Shown: positions 1 to 11,056, counted from the stretch's first letter. The stretch is DNA of 64,000 nt from Haberlea rhodopensis (GCA_907163345.1 CAJQUN010000003.1:28349879-28413878); one strand, 5' to 3'. Translations and numbers: made by a program. Notes: generated by a model from the letters alone, not told the origin.

Positions 1-169
1 TAGTTACGGTTCGTGAACCAGTCGGTTACTGCTCGTGTTGCTGTTAATCTTCGGTTACAGTTACAGTTCGACCCTTACATTTTATAAAATATTTGAAATT
101 AAAATTTTATTTCAAAAATTCAAAAATGATTAACATAAACTTTAAACAAAAATAAAATTAAAATTGAAT

Positions 170-655
170 TTGGTATGAAACATACACAAGTTTGGTACTT
201 ACTACATATGAACTTGGTATGAAACATTTACAATTTTCGTACTAATTACACATGATATTGGTATGAAATATTTACAATTATGGTATTAATTAGATATAAA
301 ATTGGTATGAAACATATACAACTTTGATATTAATTACAAAATAGATTGATTATGAAATATTTACAATTATGAATACTAATTACATAAGAAATTAGTATGA
401 AACATATACAACTTTGATACTAATTACAAAAGATATTGTATGAAACATTTACAATTATGATACTAATTACATATGAAATTGGATATGAAATATATACAAT
501 TTTGGTACTAATTACAAATGATATTGATATAAAACATTTACAATTATGGTACTAATTACATATGAAATTTGTAGGGAACATATACAACTATGATACTAAT
601 TACAAATGACACTGATATGAAATATTTAAAATTATGGTACTAATTACATATAAAA
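170..655. repeat. AT-rich minisatellite, about 45 bp unit
   Basis: About ten degenerate copies of a 44-46 bp unit follow the pattern TTGGTATGAAACAT-ATACAA-TTTGGTACTAATTACA. Neighbouring units alternate between CATATACAA and CATTTACAA forms. The same array lies in the second element copy (about 6895-7395). A reversed fragment of the same unit occurs at about 36795-36900. Confidence 0.75.
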
Positions 656-1350
656 TTGACGAGTATAACATTGGATTATTTGTTATTATCTATAAGAAAA
701 CAACATAAGTTTTGGTTATGTTAAAAAGAGTCAGTAACGAACTTTGTAACTATCATTTTAAATAAGAAACAAATGTCTGATAAAGTTATTTTATGATGAT
801 TTCAGTTGATTAATCATAATTATATTAGGTTAGAAGTTATGAATTTATATAATATAAAGTTAATGAATTATCAATTCAATATGTTGTTCCTAAATCAATA
901 TAAGCAAATTATTAAAAGATTTTATTAATTAATCAAATATTACATTATGGAGTTTCTATTGTAGTCATATTATGGGAAATTAAGGTATACATATTTAATT
1001 GTTATATATATATAATGTAAATCAAATAATGAACATAAAGTGCTAGTAGAATAATTAAAAGGTATATAATATATTTGTTTGTAATAATTTACTTCATTAT
1101 TATAGTATTTTATTTTACAACCACTATTTCTTTAGTTCTTATGAATTTATTCAACATTTTCTGTTGTATTTACTTTGTTATAGATTTGTGTCTATTTTAT
1201 AATATTTATTTAAGAGCATAACATGCTTTCTAGATAATTTTATTAAATTTGTCAATATATAATAGTTATTATTACATTAAAGGATTAAACATATAATATA
1301 TATATTGTCTGTTAGTATATATAATTATATCATGTAAAATAAAACAATTG

Positions 1351-1412
1351 AGGTAATAGCTTAGTGGTAAGAAGCTTGTTTATGGATGATAGATGTCAAG
1401 AGTTCGAATTTT
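1351..1412 (+). repeat. tRNA-like SINE-head sequence inside the hAT element
   Basis: A box A-like TAGCTTAGTGG is followed about 40 bp later by a box B-like GAGTTCGAATTT, the order and spacing of an RNA polymerase III internal promoter in tRNA-derived SINEs. An A-rich run follows at about 1435-1449. The same unit sits in copy 2 (about 8091-8150). A reversed box A relative (TAGCTTAGTGGTTGAAG on the minus strand) lies in the related element at 16564-17152. It is probably a captured SINE head or tRNA-like module rather than a functional tRNA. Confidence 0.45.
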
Positions 1413-1607
1413 CATCAACACATTTTAGTTTTAAATAATAAAAAAAAAAGTGGAACAGCCGGTTCTCCACGCCGATTACTTTTGAATTGTACGGGCCAGC
1501 TACGGTTCAGACCTGTTGAATTGGGTCAACGGATAATCAGGCCCGTTGACCCGATTACGAGTCTAGGGGCGGGGCCGCGATTTTTGGCAAACCGCGATCA
1601 TATCTAG

Positions 1608-2595
1608 CTGCGCCCCTAATTGCATCATCACTAAAGGAAATAAAAACAAGTGTATAGTATGATTAGATCATATTCGAAACGAATGCAGTAGCAAACTAAT
1701 AATATTTTTTTGCTAATAATCATCTTGTTTCTCAACTTTTACCTCAGAAGGAAATGTAGATATTCAGCCAAGTATAAAGTTCCATACAGATAGGGGTGAT
1801 CATTCGGTTAATTCGGACAACCGAACCGAATTAACCGAAATCGAAAAAGTCGATTTTTTTTTTTACAAAACCGAACAAACCGAACTTTTTTAAGAAACCG
1901 AACAAACCGAACCGATAAAATGTAGGTTAATTCGGTCGGTAACCGAATTAACAGATATTTTTGAAAAATGTAAAAAAATTATAAAAATAAATTAAAAACT
2001 GATTTTAAAAATATAAAAAATAATAAAAATATATTAGATCGGTTAAATCGGTTAACCGATATTTTTAAAATCAAAACCGATAACCGGACCGATTTAACCT
2101 ATATTTTAAAAAAATAAAACCGAAACTTCCGAATTAACCGAACCAAATTTCCAAATTTATTCGGTTCGGTCGGTTATTTCAGTTAAATCGAAGATTCTGT
2201 TCACCCCTACATACAGATCCTTTAGCAAACCGAAAGCATAAAGTTCCATACATATCCTCACTCCTTTAGCACATATTAATTGATAAGGCGTGGAAATGGA
2301 AATAAAAGTAATAAATTAACTCCCATTTCCCCGTTACCCAAATTAGCTTCCCATGTCACCGATTTTCCAGTCCTTTTGAAAATTAACTACCTATTTCCCT
2401 AGCATGGAAATATTCAATGCCACTCTAAAGGGTAATGGTGGACATTCGTTCATGTATTTGGGGCTCCATTAAAAAAATATAAACACCAAATGTAAGTATA
2501 AATTCACACTCTTGGATGTACTTTTAGGACAATAGAGCATTAGCATTGAGCTTACTATGTTGAAATTAGTTGAGCAATCTATCCTATGGGGTCGA
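1608..2595. repeat. Segmental duplication copy A (interrupted by a MITE)
   Basis: Outside the MITE at 1791-2209, this sequence aligns with 8342-8524 (copy B) and with about 11467-12235 (copy C). The shared blocks include CCTAATTGCATCATCAC, GCAAACCGAAAGCATAAAG and the ATTCAATGCCACTCTAA region near 2413. No coding potential is seen. Homology to C fades after the shared CTATCCTATGGGGTCG near 2580-2595. Confidence 0.75.
1791..2209. mobile_element. hAT-type MITE with perfect 8 bp target duplication
   Basis: The 419 bp element begins TAGGGGTGATCATTCGG and ends GTTCACCCCTA, so the terminal inverted repeats are TAGGGGTGA(T/A)CA. It is flanked on both sides by CATACAGA (1783-1790 and 2210-2217), an 8 bp duplication typical of hAT elements. 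The subterminal regions are full of AACCGA/TCGGTT motifs and the centre is AT-rich. There is no coding capacity. The paralogous copy C carries a single CATACAGA at 11638-11645, an empty site. Confidence 0.9.
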
Positions 2596-4275
2596 AGCAA
2601 ATTGTTTGTCATTTGATCCAACACCAAGGTCCGAAACCATTCGCAAAGGCGTTGTAAAACCTGGAACGATTTGTGACATTGCATCATTTAGAGTATTTGG
2701 AAACTTAGAAATAATGTCATTTTTCAAGGAATTGATTCGTATAGTGGCAAGCTTATTGAGGAGTACAATGTTAGGACTTGCACTTGGATTTTTTCATATT
2801 TTTCGGTGTGTAGTTTTTTTTTTTTTTGAATAATTGGTTTTGATCCCGGCCACTGTTTATCAGTGTGTTAAATTCTGGTAACTTCATTATATCTTTTTTT
2901 TTTTTGACGAAAGTTTCTTTAACTCTATGAATATCGTACCAAAAAAAAAAACTTTCTCGGAGTGTTTATGTTTCACAATTTCACAATCACTAAGTTCATT
3001 ATCGATATTATGTCATCACCGAGATAAATTGATAATTCAATGATACGTCACTTCTTTCCCTTTCGTAACTCACAACATATCAAAGGTCAACATATCTGTC
3101 AACCACAACAAACCTCAACAGTTTCTCATATCTACCATGTCGTAAACATCAATCTCAAACTCAGTCTTTCCAATTGCTCACATGCTTGTACCTCAATACG
3201 TACCTTAGAGTCGATAATTAGGATTAGGTTATTCCTAACATTTCGAGGCTCATGAAGTATCTATATTATTTTAATAACTCGTTATCCAGCTCATTACAAT
3301 AGCATCATCATTTAATTACATCCTCCAATCACATTTTCAATAGCCTTCAGAATAAATTCATAGAAATTATGAACCTTTATTAGTTTTCAACTGAATTTAA
3401 AGAGATCGGTACATATAAAACGCAACAATAATTCATTTAGAATTAATTTTCCAAACAGCCGCTAATTATTCGAAAATTCAAAACTCAATCATTTAGTCAT
3501 TTCGACTCAAACTAAATATAATGATATGTTCAATATTTAATAAAATCAATAAATACACCATTTTTAACTAACTCTATATAAATTAGCTAAACAAAAACTA
3601 TCAACAATAAAATATTAATGTTAAACTGTAGCACTTACCTCGATGATTCTGAATATACATTTGACTTATGCAAAGATTACCCAAACTATATTCAAATCTT
3701 GATATATAACAAATAGAATAGTCGTTTTTCTTTTTTCATTTTCTAAGTTCAATTTTGAATTCTCAAAAGCAAAAGTCATAATTTATACTCGTACATATTT
3801 ATATATATGTTATATTTCTTTTATCTTCATGCGGTCTTTTGAATCATCCTAATTTCGATATCATATTAAAAAATTATGCCCAAAATACTAAAGTGCATTA
3901 CTATAAATAAATTGTTTGGGGCACAATATTTATCGTCGAACTTTATTTATAACTTAATTTCATAAAATTAACTGGTGCTTAATTATTCCTATTATCGTTA
4001 CATATTTCGAACTTAATCTCAATATACACTCAAATTCATTAAATTCTCTACCTTGACGCACCGCTAATATATTTTAATTTCTTTTAATAACAAGTACGCA
4101 TCACGCTTACCTCATAATTATCAATTACCTCATAATTATCAATTATAATTTATATGAATTTTTTGGGGGCATTACAGAAAGAAAATTTGTTTGCATTAAA
4201 TACTTTAAAAAATATGAGAAAATTAACTTTATTTTTCTTTGTATTTCAACTAGTACATCAATATAGCATTAAAAA
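2596..4275. other. Non-coding interval
   Basis: This is AT-rich intergenic sequence with T-runs at about 2815-2827 and 2888-2902. The short open frames here carry no recognisable domain. The interval is missing from duplicate B, where the sequence jumps from inside the MITE straight to the equivalent of 4276. Confidence 0.6.
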
Positions 4276-4503
4276 TTGGTATATACACACAATACCTTGG
4301 ATATTTACAGACTTCACCAACTCCAGGTTTTTTTATATTGTCCTCAAGGGCAATCTTTGATAGTAGCAACAAACCGAAAAATCTCATGATTACTAAAATT
4401 AAAAAAATATGATAAATACACGAATACATGGAACTTTGAACTAATACAGAGCCTAGGCCACAAGCTCCTAGCCATAAATGATACCCCAACATCAACATTT
4501 AAG
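4276..4503 (-). repeat. Presumed 3' flank/3' UTR of the small gene, duplicated at 8584-8823
   Basis: This block starts GGTATATACACACAATACC and is repeated with high similarity at 8584-8823. It lies just downstream of the stop codon of the minus-strand small protein gene at 4522-4701, so it is probably that gene's 3' UTR. The duplicate at 8584 has no attached coding region. Confidence 0.65.
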
Positions 4504-4521
4504 TTGACAGTGGAACCACGA

Positions 4522-4701
4522 TTACAAACGTGAGATTATGGAGTTCAATGGGAAGTAAGAAAGTGGAATCGGAGCTCTTGCCGGTTTCTTGTCACTCTTG
4601 GACTTCTTGGAACACGATGAACTGGTGTTCTTCGTGTTCGCATCCGATACACGTGAAGGTGAAGATGTAAAACAACATACAAAGTTCGGAAGAAAACCCA
4701 T
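4522..4701 (-). CDS. Small conserved-type plant protein with N-terminal acylation signature
   Basis: This is a 59-residue protein of unknown function. It begins MGFLPNFVCC: a Gly at position 2 with nearby Cys9/Cys10 fits N-myristoylation plus S-acylation and membrane anchoring. The middle is rich in Ser and Lys (residues about 12-39), and the C terminus is APIPLSYFPLNSIISRL. From memory, a similar AP-I-x-x-SYFP-x-N/S-x-x-S-R-L ending occurs in small uncharacterised plant proteins, so I treat this as a real gene rather than a chance frame. The reading frame stays open upstream, but the internal Met is preferred because it creates the MG...CC start and the upstream residues look like untranslated leader. 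Its 3' flank is duplicated without the coding part at 8584-8823. No intron is seen. Confidence 0.55.
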   Translation of the reverse strand: MGFLPNFVCCFTSSPSRVSDANTKNTSSSCSKKSKSDKKPARAPIPLSYFPLNSIISRL

Positions 4702-5140
4702 GATTGAAGTTAAATTTTTAGGAATCGGTTTTAATACTATATTCAGTGTGCTTTTTCTATTTCTTTGGATGGAGGATGAATGGGTCCATGTATTGGTATT
4801 TATAATGAAATTAATTTTGTGGCCTTGTTTGATAGGCAAGGAAATGGTTTTAATTGGTTGGGTTGCATCATACTTTCGTTAGCCACGTAAGTGGTTGAGA
4901 TGGTTCCATGTTGCTTCCTAATAGATGTTACATTGTTGCTGGATAATCCATCCTGTGAAATTGCATTGAATATATTCTACATGACAAGGAGAGGTAGAAT
5001 AAACAATTCAGCTCTCCAAATAAAATATTCCACGTGTAGGGTTATGATGCCCAATTGTGGTAGCATTAAAAAAATCCCGTAATAGATAGAGGCCTTGATA
5101 GGTTAGCTTCCAAATTTAACTTAATGATTTTTTCGAGAGG

Positions 5141-5222
5141 AGGGGATTTGAGCTCTGAAAACCGAGATTCATGCTTAATCTGAAGCACCTTGATATCAGT
5201 TGAGTCAAGAGCTCACGGCGGC
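5141..5222 (-). repeat. Possible tRNA-derived SINE head
   Basis: Read on the minus strand, TGAGCTCTTGACTCAACTGA resembles a box A region. It is followed about 50 bp later by CAGAGCTCAAATCCC, a box B-like sequence. No clear tail or target duplication was found, so this remains tentative. Confidence 0.3.
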
Positions 5223-5810
5223 TAATGATTTTTGGGTAATTGTTAACTGAATTTGGATTTCTAGGCACTCTCCAAGTTTGACTAATGACATTTGGTGCTT
5301 GTTGAATGGATTTGGAATGAGTCTTCATGTGCAATAATGAAGTGTTCAACCGAAGACTTGGATGTTACAATAATAAAATCAATCGGTCCATCCAGCCCCA
5401 ACCTGTAGGGTGGTGGAACGGGTACATTGGTTAGAAAATAAATATTTCTGTTTTTGAAAAATATTGAAAACTATAGTTACGCAATCAGGGTGTACTTTTT
5501 TGGTTTTACATATCACAATGAATATATCTCACCAATAAAATATAAAATTTCGGTAATTCGGTCTTCAATAATATTTTACAAAATCGAATCGACTGTTCTT
5601 TTCTGAACAAATTTAACCTACCGAATCTTTTGTCAGAACCAAAAAAAAAACTGATTTCTTTTTTTTAAAAACCAAGTTAGGACATTGCCCGGATTCGGAC
5701 CCGTGTCCCGGAAGGGGATATAAGCATTTAACATTCGACTTGCCATTTATTGTTTTATAAATCACTATTAATCCATCCTACCCATATATTTATACATACA
5801 CATGCATATA
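5223..5810. other. Non-coding interval with decayed MITE-like sequence
   Basis: Sequences near 5540-5660 (GGTAATTCGGTC, ACCTACCGAATC, long A/T runs) resemble the subterminal parts of the AACCGA-rich hAT MITEs. No termini could be fixed. A tRNA-like fragment GGGTCCGAATCCGGGC (minus strand, about 5690-5706) is present but not foldable as a full tRNA. Confidence 0.4.
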
Positions 5811-5811
5811 T

Positions 5812-6050
5812 TTAGGGATAATACATGATATGGTCCCTCTTGTTTGGACTCGATTCCTGATTCAGTCACTATTATTTGCATTGACCCTGATTTAGTCCCT
5901 TTAGTTTTCTATTTTGTCCCAAATCAGTCCTAAACGTTAAATATATCGTTAAAACAAATGGGGATGGACTGAATCGGGTCATTAAAAATTTCAGGGACTA
6001 AATCAGGAATTGACACAAACATTAAGAACTGAATCATATACTTATTGGGT
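5812..6050. mobile_element. Short inverted-repeat MITE (GGTCCCT/GGGACTAAAT type)
   Basis: The left arm AGGGATAATACATGATATGG continues into GGTCCCTC and TTCCTGATTCAGTC. The right arm, reversed, reads CCCAATAAGTATATGATTCAG and continues to AATTCCTGATTTAGTC. The arms therefore form an imperfect inverted repeat of roughly 55 bp around a short centre. No coding sequence. The target duplication is not clear, so the superfamily is left open. Confidence 0.55.
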
Positions 6051-6529
6051 AACTTAATTCTTTAAATTTTTAATTATTATAATAATTAAACGAATACTTT
6101 ATTTCTAATGTTAACATTTTTTTGTAAAATTATTTTATTTAAATAATAACATAATACTACATAAAATCAACTTTTATGTCACGTCATAAATTCAGAATGA
6201 AGCTCAAGAAGACGTATCCTTATTTTCTAGAGTTCTCTATTTTCATGCTCGTGGTGTAACACCAGATGTGATATAATTATTTGTAATTCTGATCTGGCAA
6301 TCGAGAAACACTAGGCTATTTGAAGGGACGATGGTCACCACAGATTTGATGCTCAAGAATGGTACAGGTACATGTCATTCGCTGCTTATGTTTTTGATTC
6401 CTAGAATAGAATGTAGTAGGATTTCATATGCTTTTATAGCTTTAGTTTGCTTTTTAGCTTTTGTATATTTGTTCGAATTTTATGGTTTGTTATAAAATTT
6501 TATTTACTGATAAAAAAAAATAGAAGTGG
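6051..6529. other. Non-coding interval
   Basis: AT-rich sequence. No gene, RNA or repeat was recognised. Confidence 0.5.
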
Positions 6530-6646
6530 AGCCGGCCAAAAAAATTTCAGGAATGAACTTTTTTTTAAAAAAAAATAGCGTCAAAAAGTAAAAAAGTTAA
6601 TTTTTTTTAGGTGTGGGGCCCTCCCATTTACCCACATTGCCTCTGT
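6530..6646. repeat. Segmental duplication copy B, left flank of hAT insertion
   Basis: Motifs ATGAACTTTTTTT, GTGTGGGGCCCTCC and ACCCACATTGCCTC match the left half of copy C (about 11405-11460), where the sequence continues uninterrupted into CTCTAATTACATC. Confidence 0.65.
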
Positions 6647-8341
6647 CTAGACATGATCACAGTTCGTGAACCGCCGATTGACGGTTCGGAACCACCGATT
6701 AGACGATTGATAAAAGCTTGATTCTTAACCTGAACCTTCATAGATAGTTCTAGTTAAAGTTCATGAACCGTCGGTTACTGCTCGTGTCGCGGTTAATCTT
6801 CGGTTACAGTTACAGTTCGACCCTTACATTTTATAAAATATTTGAAATTAAAATTTTATTTCAAAAATGATTAACAAAAACTTTAAACAAAAATAAAATT
6901 AAAATTGAATTTGGTATTAAACATACACAAGTTTGGTACTTACTACATATGAACTTGGTATGAAACATTTACAATTTTTGTACTAATTACACATGATATT
7001 GGTATGAACTATTTACAATTATGGTATTAGTTACATATAAAATTGGTATGAAACATATACAACTTTGATATTAATTACAAAATAGATTGATATGAAATAT
7101 TTACAATTATGATACTAATTACATAAGAAATTAGTATGAAACATATACAACTTTGGTACTAATTACAAAAGATATTTGTATGAAACATTTACAAAATGAT
7201 ACTAATTACATATGAAATTGGTATGAAATATATACAAATTTGGTACTAATTACAAATGATATTGATATGAAACATTTACAATTATGGTACTAATTACATA
7301 TGAAATTTGTAGGGAACATATACAACTATGATACTAATTACAAATGACACTGATATGAAATATTTAAAATTATGGTACTAATTACATATAAAATTGACGA
7401 GTATAACATTGGATTATTTGTTATTTATCTATAAGAAAACAACATAAGTTTTGGTTATGTTAAAAAGAGTCAGTAACGAGCTTTGTAACTATCATTTTAA
7501 ATAAGAAACAAATGTCAGATAAAGTTATTTTATGATGATTTCATTGATTAATCATAAATATATTAGGTTAGAAGTTATGAATTTATATAATATAAAGTTA
7601 ATGAATTATCAATTCAATATGTTGTTCCTAAATCAGTATAAGCAAATTATTAAAAGATTTTATTAATTAATCAAATATTACATTATGGAGTTTCTATTGT
7701 AAATCATATTATGGGAAATTAAGGTATACATATTTAATTGTTATATATATAATGTAAATCAAATAATGAACATAAGTGCTAGTAGAAGAATTAAAAGGTA
7801 TATAATATATTTGTTTGTAATAATTTACTTCATTATTATAGTATTTTATTTTGCAACCACTATTTCTTTAGTTCTTATCAATTTATCCAACATTTTATGT
7901 TGTATTTACTTTGTTATAGATTTGTTTCTATTTTATAATATTTATTTAAGAGCATAACATGCTTTTCTAGATAATTTTTATTTAAATTTGTCAATATAAA
8001 ATAGTTATTATTATATTAAAGGATTAAACATATAATATATATATTGTCTGTTAGTATATATAATTATATTATGCAAAATAAAACAATTGAGGTAATAGCT
8101 TAGTGGTAAGAAGTTGTTTATGGATGATAGATGTCAAGAGTTCGAATTTTCATCAACACATTTTAGTTTTAAAAAAAAAAAAAAAAAGTGGAACAGCCGG
8201 TTCTCCATGCCGATTACTTTTGAATTGTACGGGCCGGCTACGGTTCGGACCCGTTGAATTGGGTCAACGGATAATCAGCCCGTTGACCCGACTACGGGTT
8301 GGGGCGGGCCACGATTTTTGGCAAACCGCGGTCATGTCTAG
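6647..8341. mobile_element. hAT-like non-autonomous element, copy 2 (complete)
   Basis: The 1.7 kb element starts CTAGACATGATCACAGTTCG and ends CGCGGTCATGTCTAG, giving terminal inverted repeats CTAGACATGA(T/C)C. Comparison with the uninterrupted paralog at about 11453-11467 (TTGCCTCCGCCTCTAATT) places the insertion inside CTCCGCCT and implies a 6-8 bp target duplication, now diverged (CTCTGT.. on the left, CTACGCCC on the right). The interior carries the 45 bp minisatellite, AT-rich filler and the tRNA-like module. No transposase is encoded, and the short frames at 7766-7957 and 8103-8390 lack domains. Confidence 0.75.
6895..7395. repeat. AT-rich minisatellite, second copy
   Basis: This is the same 44-46 bp unit (TGGTATGAAACATATACAA...TACTAATTACA) as at 170-655, about ten units, collinear with the first array apart from single-base and small indel differences. 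Confidence 0.75.
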
Positions 8342-8524
8342 CTACGCCCCTAATTGCATCATCACTAAAGGAAATAAAACAAGTGTATAGTAAGATTAGA
8401 TCATATTCGAAATGAATGCAGTAGCAAAGTAAGAATATTTTTTTGCAAATAATCATCTTGTTTCTCAACTTTTACCTCAGGAAGGAAATGTAGAGATTCA
8501 GCGAAGTATAAAGTTTCATACAGA
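8342..8524. repeat. Segmental duplication copy B, right flank
   Basis: Aligns base for base, with few changes, to 1608-1790 (copy A) and more distantly to 11467-11645 (copy C). Confidence 0.75.
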
Positions 8525-8583
8525 TAGGGGTGAGCATTCGGTTAATTCGGACAACCCAACCGAATTAACCGAAATCGAAAAAT
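8525..8583. mobile_element. Truncated left end of the TAGGGGTGA MITE
   Basis: TAGGGGTGAGCATTCGG and the following AACCGA-rich sequence match the first 60 bp of the MITE at 1791-2209. They then break abruptly into the sequence equivalent to 4276. A deletion of about 2.4 kb relative to copy A therefore has one breakpoint inside this MITE. Confidence 0.75.
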
Positions 8584-8823
8584 GGTATATATACACAATA
8601 CCTTGGATATTTACAGACTTCACCAACTCTACTTCTTTTGATATTGTCCTCAAGGGCAATCTTTGATAATAGCAACAACCGAAAAATCTCATGATTACTA
8701 AAATTAAAAAAATATGATAAATACACGAATACATGGAACTTCGAACTAATACATGCATACACACACTAGCCTAGGCCACAAGCTTCCTAGCCATAAATGA
8801 TACCCTAACATCAACAATTAAGT
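8584..8823. repeat. Orphan duplicate of the small gene's 3' flank
   Basis: Near-identical to 4276-4503, from GGTATATATACACAATACC to the ACATCAACA(A/T)TTAAGT boundary. The coding sequence that should follow is absent and replaced by a LINE fragment. Confidence 0.7.
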
Positions 8824-8824
8824 A

Positions 8825-9796
8825 GAGGCCTTTAATCTCAATGCATTTCCTGTTGCGATTTATACAGTAGTGGAAATACCTGGAAGTCACATCCCCTTCC
8901 TTTAATAATTTCGCTCTAGATTTATGGAATAATAATGATTCTTTCATGTTGCACTTTCTATTAAGATCCAACCATGCCTCTGCGCGTTATAATTTCCCAT
9001 TCTTCCAAATCTGACATTTCTAATTTTAGGTCCAACGAATTAATCTCCTGATTTTGCTAACACAATGTTTTCATCCAAAATCCTAAGCTGATTGTTATTC
9101 CAGAATTTTCAAGTTGTACCTAAGCTTTTTCAACTTCTCCTTCAACACAAATGAACCACATCCAAGGATATGGATGTTGTTCCATTCTGATTTAACAAAA
9201 CTAGAGAATGATTCAACTTTCTCCCTAGCAATCAAGCACATGGAGTGGCTTCGCACCCCAATCATGCACTTGACTTTTTAATAAGATCGGACAATGGTCC
9301 GAAAAAGATTGGTCCAAAGCCACTTGCACCAAATCCGGCAACTCCTCTAACCAAGCAACTGATAAAAGTGCTCGGTCCAACCGGCTAATGAAAGAACCAT
9401 TAACACGATACCAAGTGAACTTTCTTCTAAGCAGTGGTAGATCTGTTAGGCATGAACTGCTTATAAAATCATTGAACCATCTATCTCAGCAGAATATTCA
9501 ATCTTTGATCTACCTCTTCTCTCAACTACAGACCAGACCGGATATCATTAAAATCCCCAATCACACACCACCTTGACCCACTATTAGCACAAATTCTCCT
9601 CTTAATACCTTCCCATAGCTGATTTTTCCCACTGAAGTCGCGAGGAGAGTAGACATTAACAATCACACAATTAGTCTGTTTCGGCCCCCAACACCCCTTA
9701 ACTGCCAAAATCTCATTATCGATCCACTGATTGGTAATAGAAAAACTCTTTTTCCGCCACACACATAACAAACCACCCACCTTTCCATTCATCATT
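8825..9796 (-). pseudogene. LINE (L1-type) ORF2 fragment: endonuclease and linker
   Basis: Translating the minus strand from about 9795 gives GGLLCVWRKKSFSI and a C-terminal VIGDFNDI block, the Mg-binding/catalytic end of an AP-like endonuclease of plant L1 LINEs. Further downstream, in other frames, come fragments ending in KEGDVTSRYFH and CIEIKGL, typical of the linker before the reverse transcriptase. Frameshifts and stops break the frame. The reverse transcriptase itself is missing: the fragment stops at the junction with the duplicated 3' flank at about 8824. Confidence 0.8.
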
Positions 9797-10380
9797 TCCG
9801 ATCTTCACCAACACATATATAGATATTGTCTTTGTTTTGCTTGTATATTCAACCTCCTTTTTAGAGTGTCGGCAAGAAGACCAAGTCTGTGCTTTATTTA
9901 ACTATTCTCAGATTTGATCTGAGTTGCGTGGATGCCAACCGTCTGTTTTACCACATATAACCCATATTATGCCTTTTATTGGTCCTTTTCATGCATTATT
10001 CGTAGGCCTGAACGGCCGTTCCGTAATGGATATAACAGCTTTCGTTTGTCGTCGTGGAACGACGATTTCATAATAGCGAGACTCACTTAGCTCATGGTGC
10101 ATATTTCCTTACTTTAATTATAAAGAAAATACGATTTAATAACTTTTAATAGCTTTTGGCAACATTTGTATGAAATTTTTTAGTGGATTTGGATTTTAAA
10201 TCTCTAATGCATATTCAATCAAATTGTAAATCCACAGCTTTTTAATCCATCGTCTCAAATTTTTAAATATTAAAGTTATTTCAAATCCAAATTAATTGGA
10301 ATTCTTAATTTCAAGTCCAAATTAAATGAAATTCTTAAATTCCTAAATGCAAATCAAAGGAGCATGGGCACACAAAACTC
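9797..10380. other. Intergenic sequence upstream of histone H3
   Basis: No gene recognised. Apart from the promoter elements listed separately, this is AT-rich spacer. Confidence 0.5.
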
Positions 10381-10387
10381 GCAGAAG

Positions 10388-10551
10388 TGACGTGGCAATA
10401 TCTAATTGGTTGCATAAACCGTCACAAGGATCATGAGCGAGAACCCCTTTCGCTTCTTCAATCTCAACCGTTGCACCAAAACCCAATCAACGGTCTTCTC
10501 TAACCCAAATTCAAACAGTCCCAAAAAATTTCCACCCCCCGCTTTATATAA
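10388..10551 (+). promoter_or_regulatory. Histone H3 promoter: hexamer, CCAAT and TATA boxes
   Basis: TGACGT at 10388-10393 is the reverse of the ACGTCA hexamer known from plant histone promoters. ATTGG at 10405-10409 is a reversed CCAAT box. TATATAA at 10545-10551 lies 95 bp before the start codon, leaving a short leader. The order fits S-phase histone promoters. I did not find the CGCGGATC octamer. Confidence 0.6.
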
Positions 10552-10645
10552 GCACATCAATATCCCACAACCAACTCACTGCAATTTCCATTCGCATATT
10601 CCAATTTCCACAGAGATTAGTGATCAGTCTACCAATACCATTCCA

Positions 10646-11056
10646 ATGGCTCGTACGAAGCAGACTGCTCGAAAGTCCACCGGCGGAAAAGCCCCAAGAA
10701 AGCAGCTTGCCACCAAAGCCGCCAGGAAATCTGCACCCGCCACCGGCGGCGTCAAGAAGCCCCACCGCTTCCGCCCTGGAACCGTCGCCCTTCGTGAAAT
10801 CCGCAAGTACCAGAAGTCCACTGAGCTCCTCATACGCAAACTCCCATTCCAGAGGCTGGTGAGAGAAATTGCTCAGGACTTCAAGACTGACCTGAGGTTC
10901 CAGAGCTCCGCCGTGGCGGCGCTGCAGGAGGCGGCGGAAGCCTATCTTGTTGGGCTTTTTGAGGACACCAATTTGTGTGCTATCCATGCCAAGAGAGTGA
11001 CTATCATGCCCAAGGATATCCAACTTGCTAGGAGAATCAGGGGTGAGAGAGCTTAG
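10646..11056 (+). CDS. Histone H3 (replication-type, H3.1-like)
   Basis: The 136-residue core nucleosome protein pairs with H4 to package DNA in the nucleus. The N-terminal tail [18 protein letters not shown] is intact, with Lys4, 9, 14, 18 and 27 available for modification. Variant-diagnostic residues are Ala31, Phe41, Ser87 and Ala90, which is the plant H3.1 pattern (H3.3 has Thr31, Tyr41, His87, Leu90). There is no intron, as is usual for replication-coupled H3 genes. The frame is open for 71 further codons upstream, but the Met followed by ARTKQ is the universal H3 start, so the upstream part is leader and promoter. The coding region is clearly GC-richer than its surroundings. It appears complete and functional. 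Confidence 0.98.

Larger units (their letters stand above)
1..1607. mobile_element. hAT-like non-autonomous element, copy 1 (left end outside window)
   Basis: This stretch is nearly collinear with 6755-8341, so it is a second copy of the same element, cut by the window start. It ends in a CATATCTAG terminus next to CTGCGCCC. Inside are an AT-rich minisatellite (about 170-650), a long AT-rich filler, a tRNA-like box A/box B pair (about 1351-1412) and a GC-rich subterminal part rich in GGGTCAACGG-type motifs. No transposase is visible, so it is a non-autonomous derivative. The hAT assignment rests on the termini and the roughly 8 bp target duplication inferred for copy 2. Confidence 0.6.

Noticed and set aside
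5690..5706. Possible tRNA gene (GGGTCCGAATCCGGGC on the minus strand)
   Set aside because: No complete cloverleaf or acceptor stem could be formed around it.
10433..10645. 71-codon N-terminal extension of histone H3
   Set aside because: It overlaps the TATA box and leader; H3 always starts MARTKQT.
10544..11023. 159-codon antisense frame over histone H3
   Set aside because: It is a shadow of the GC-rich H3 coding strand.
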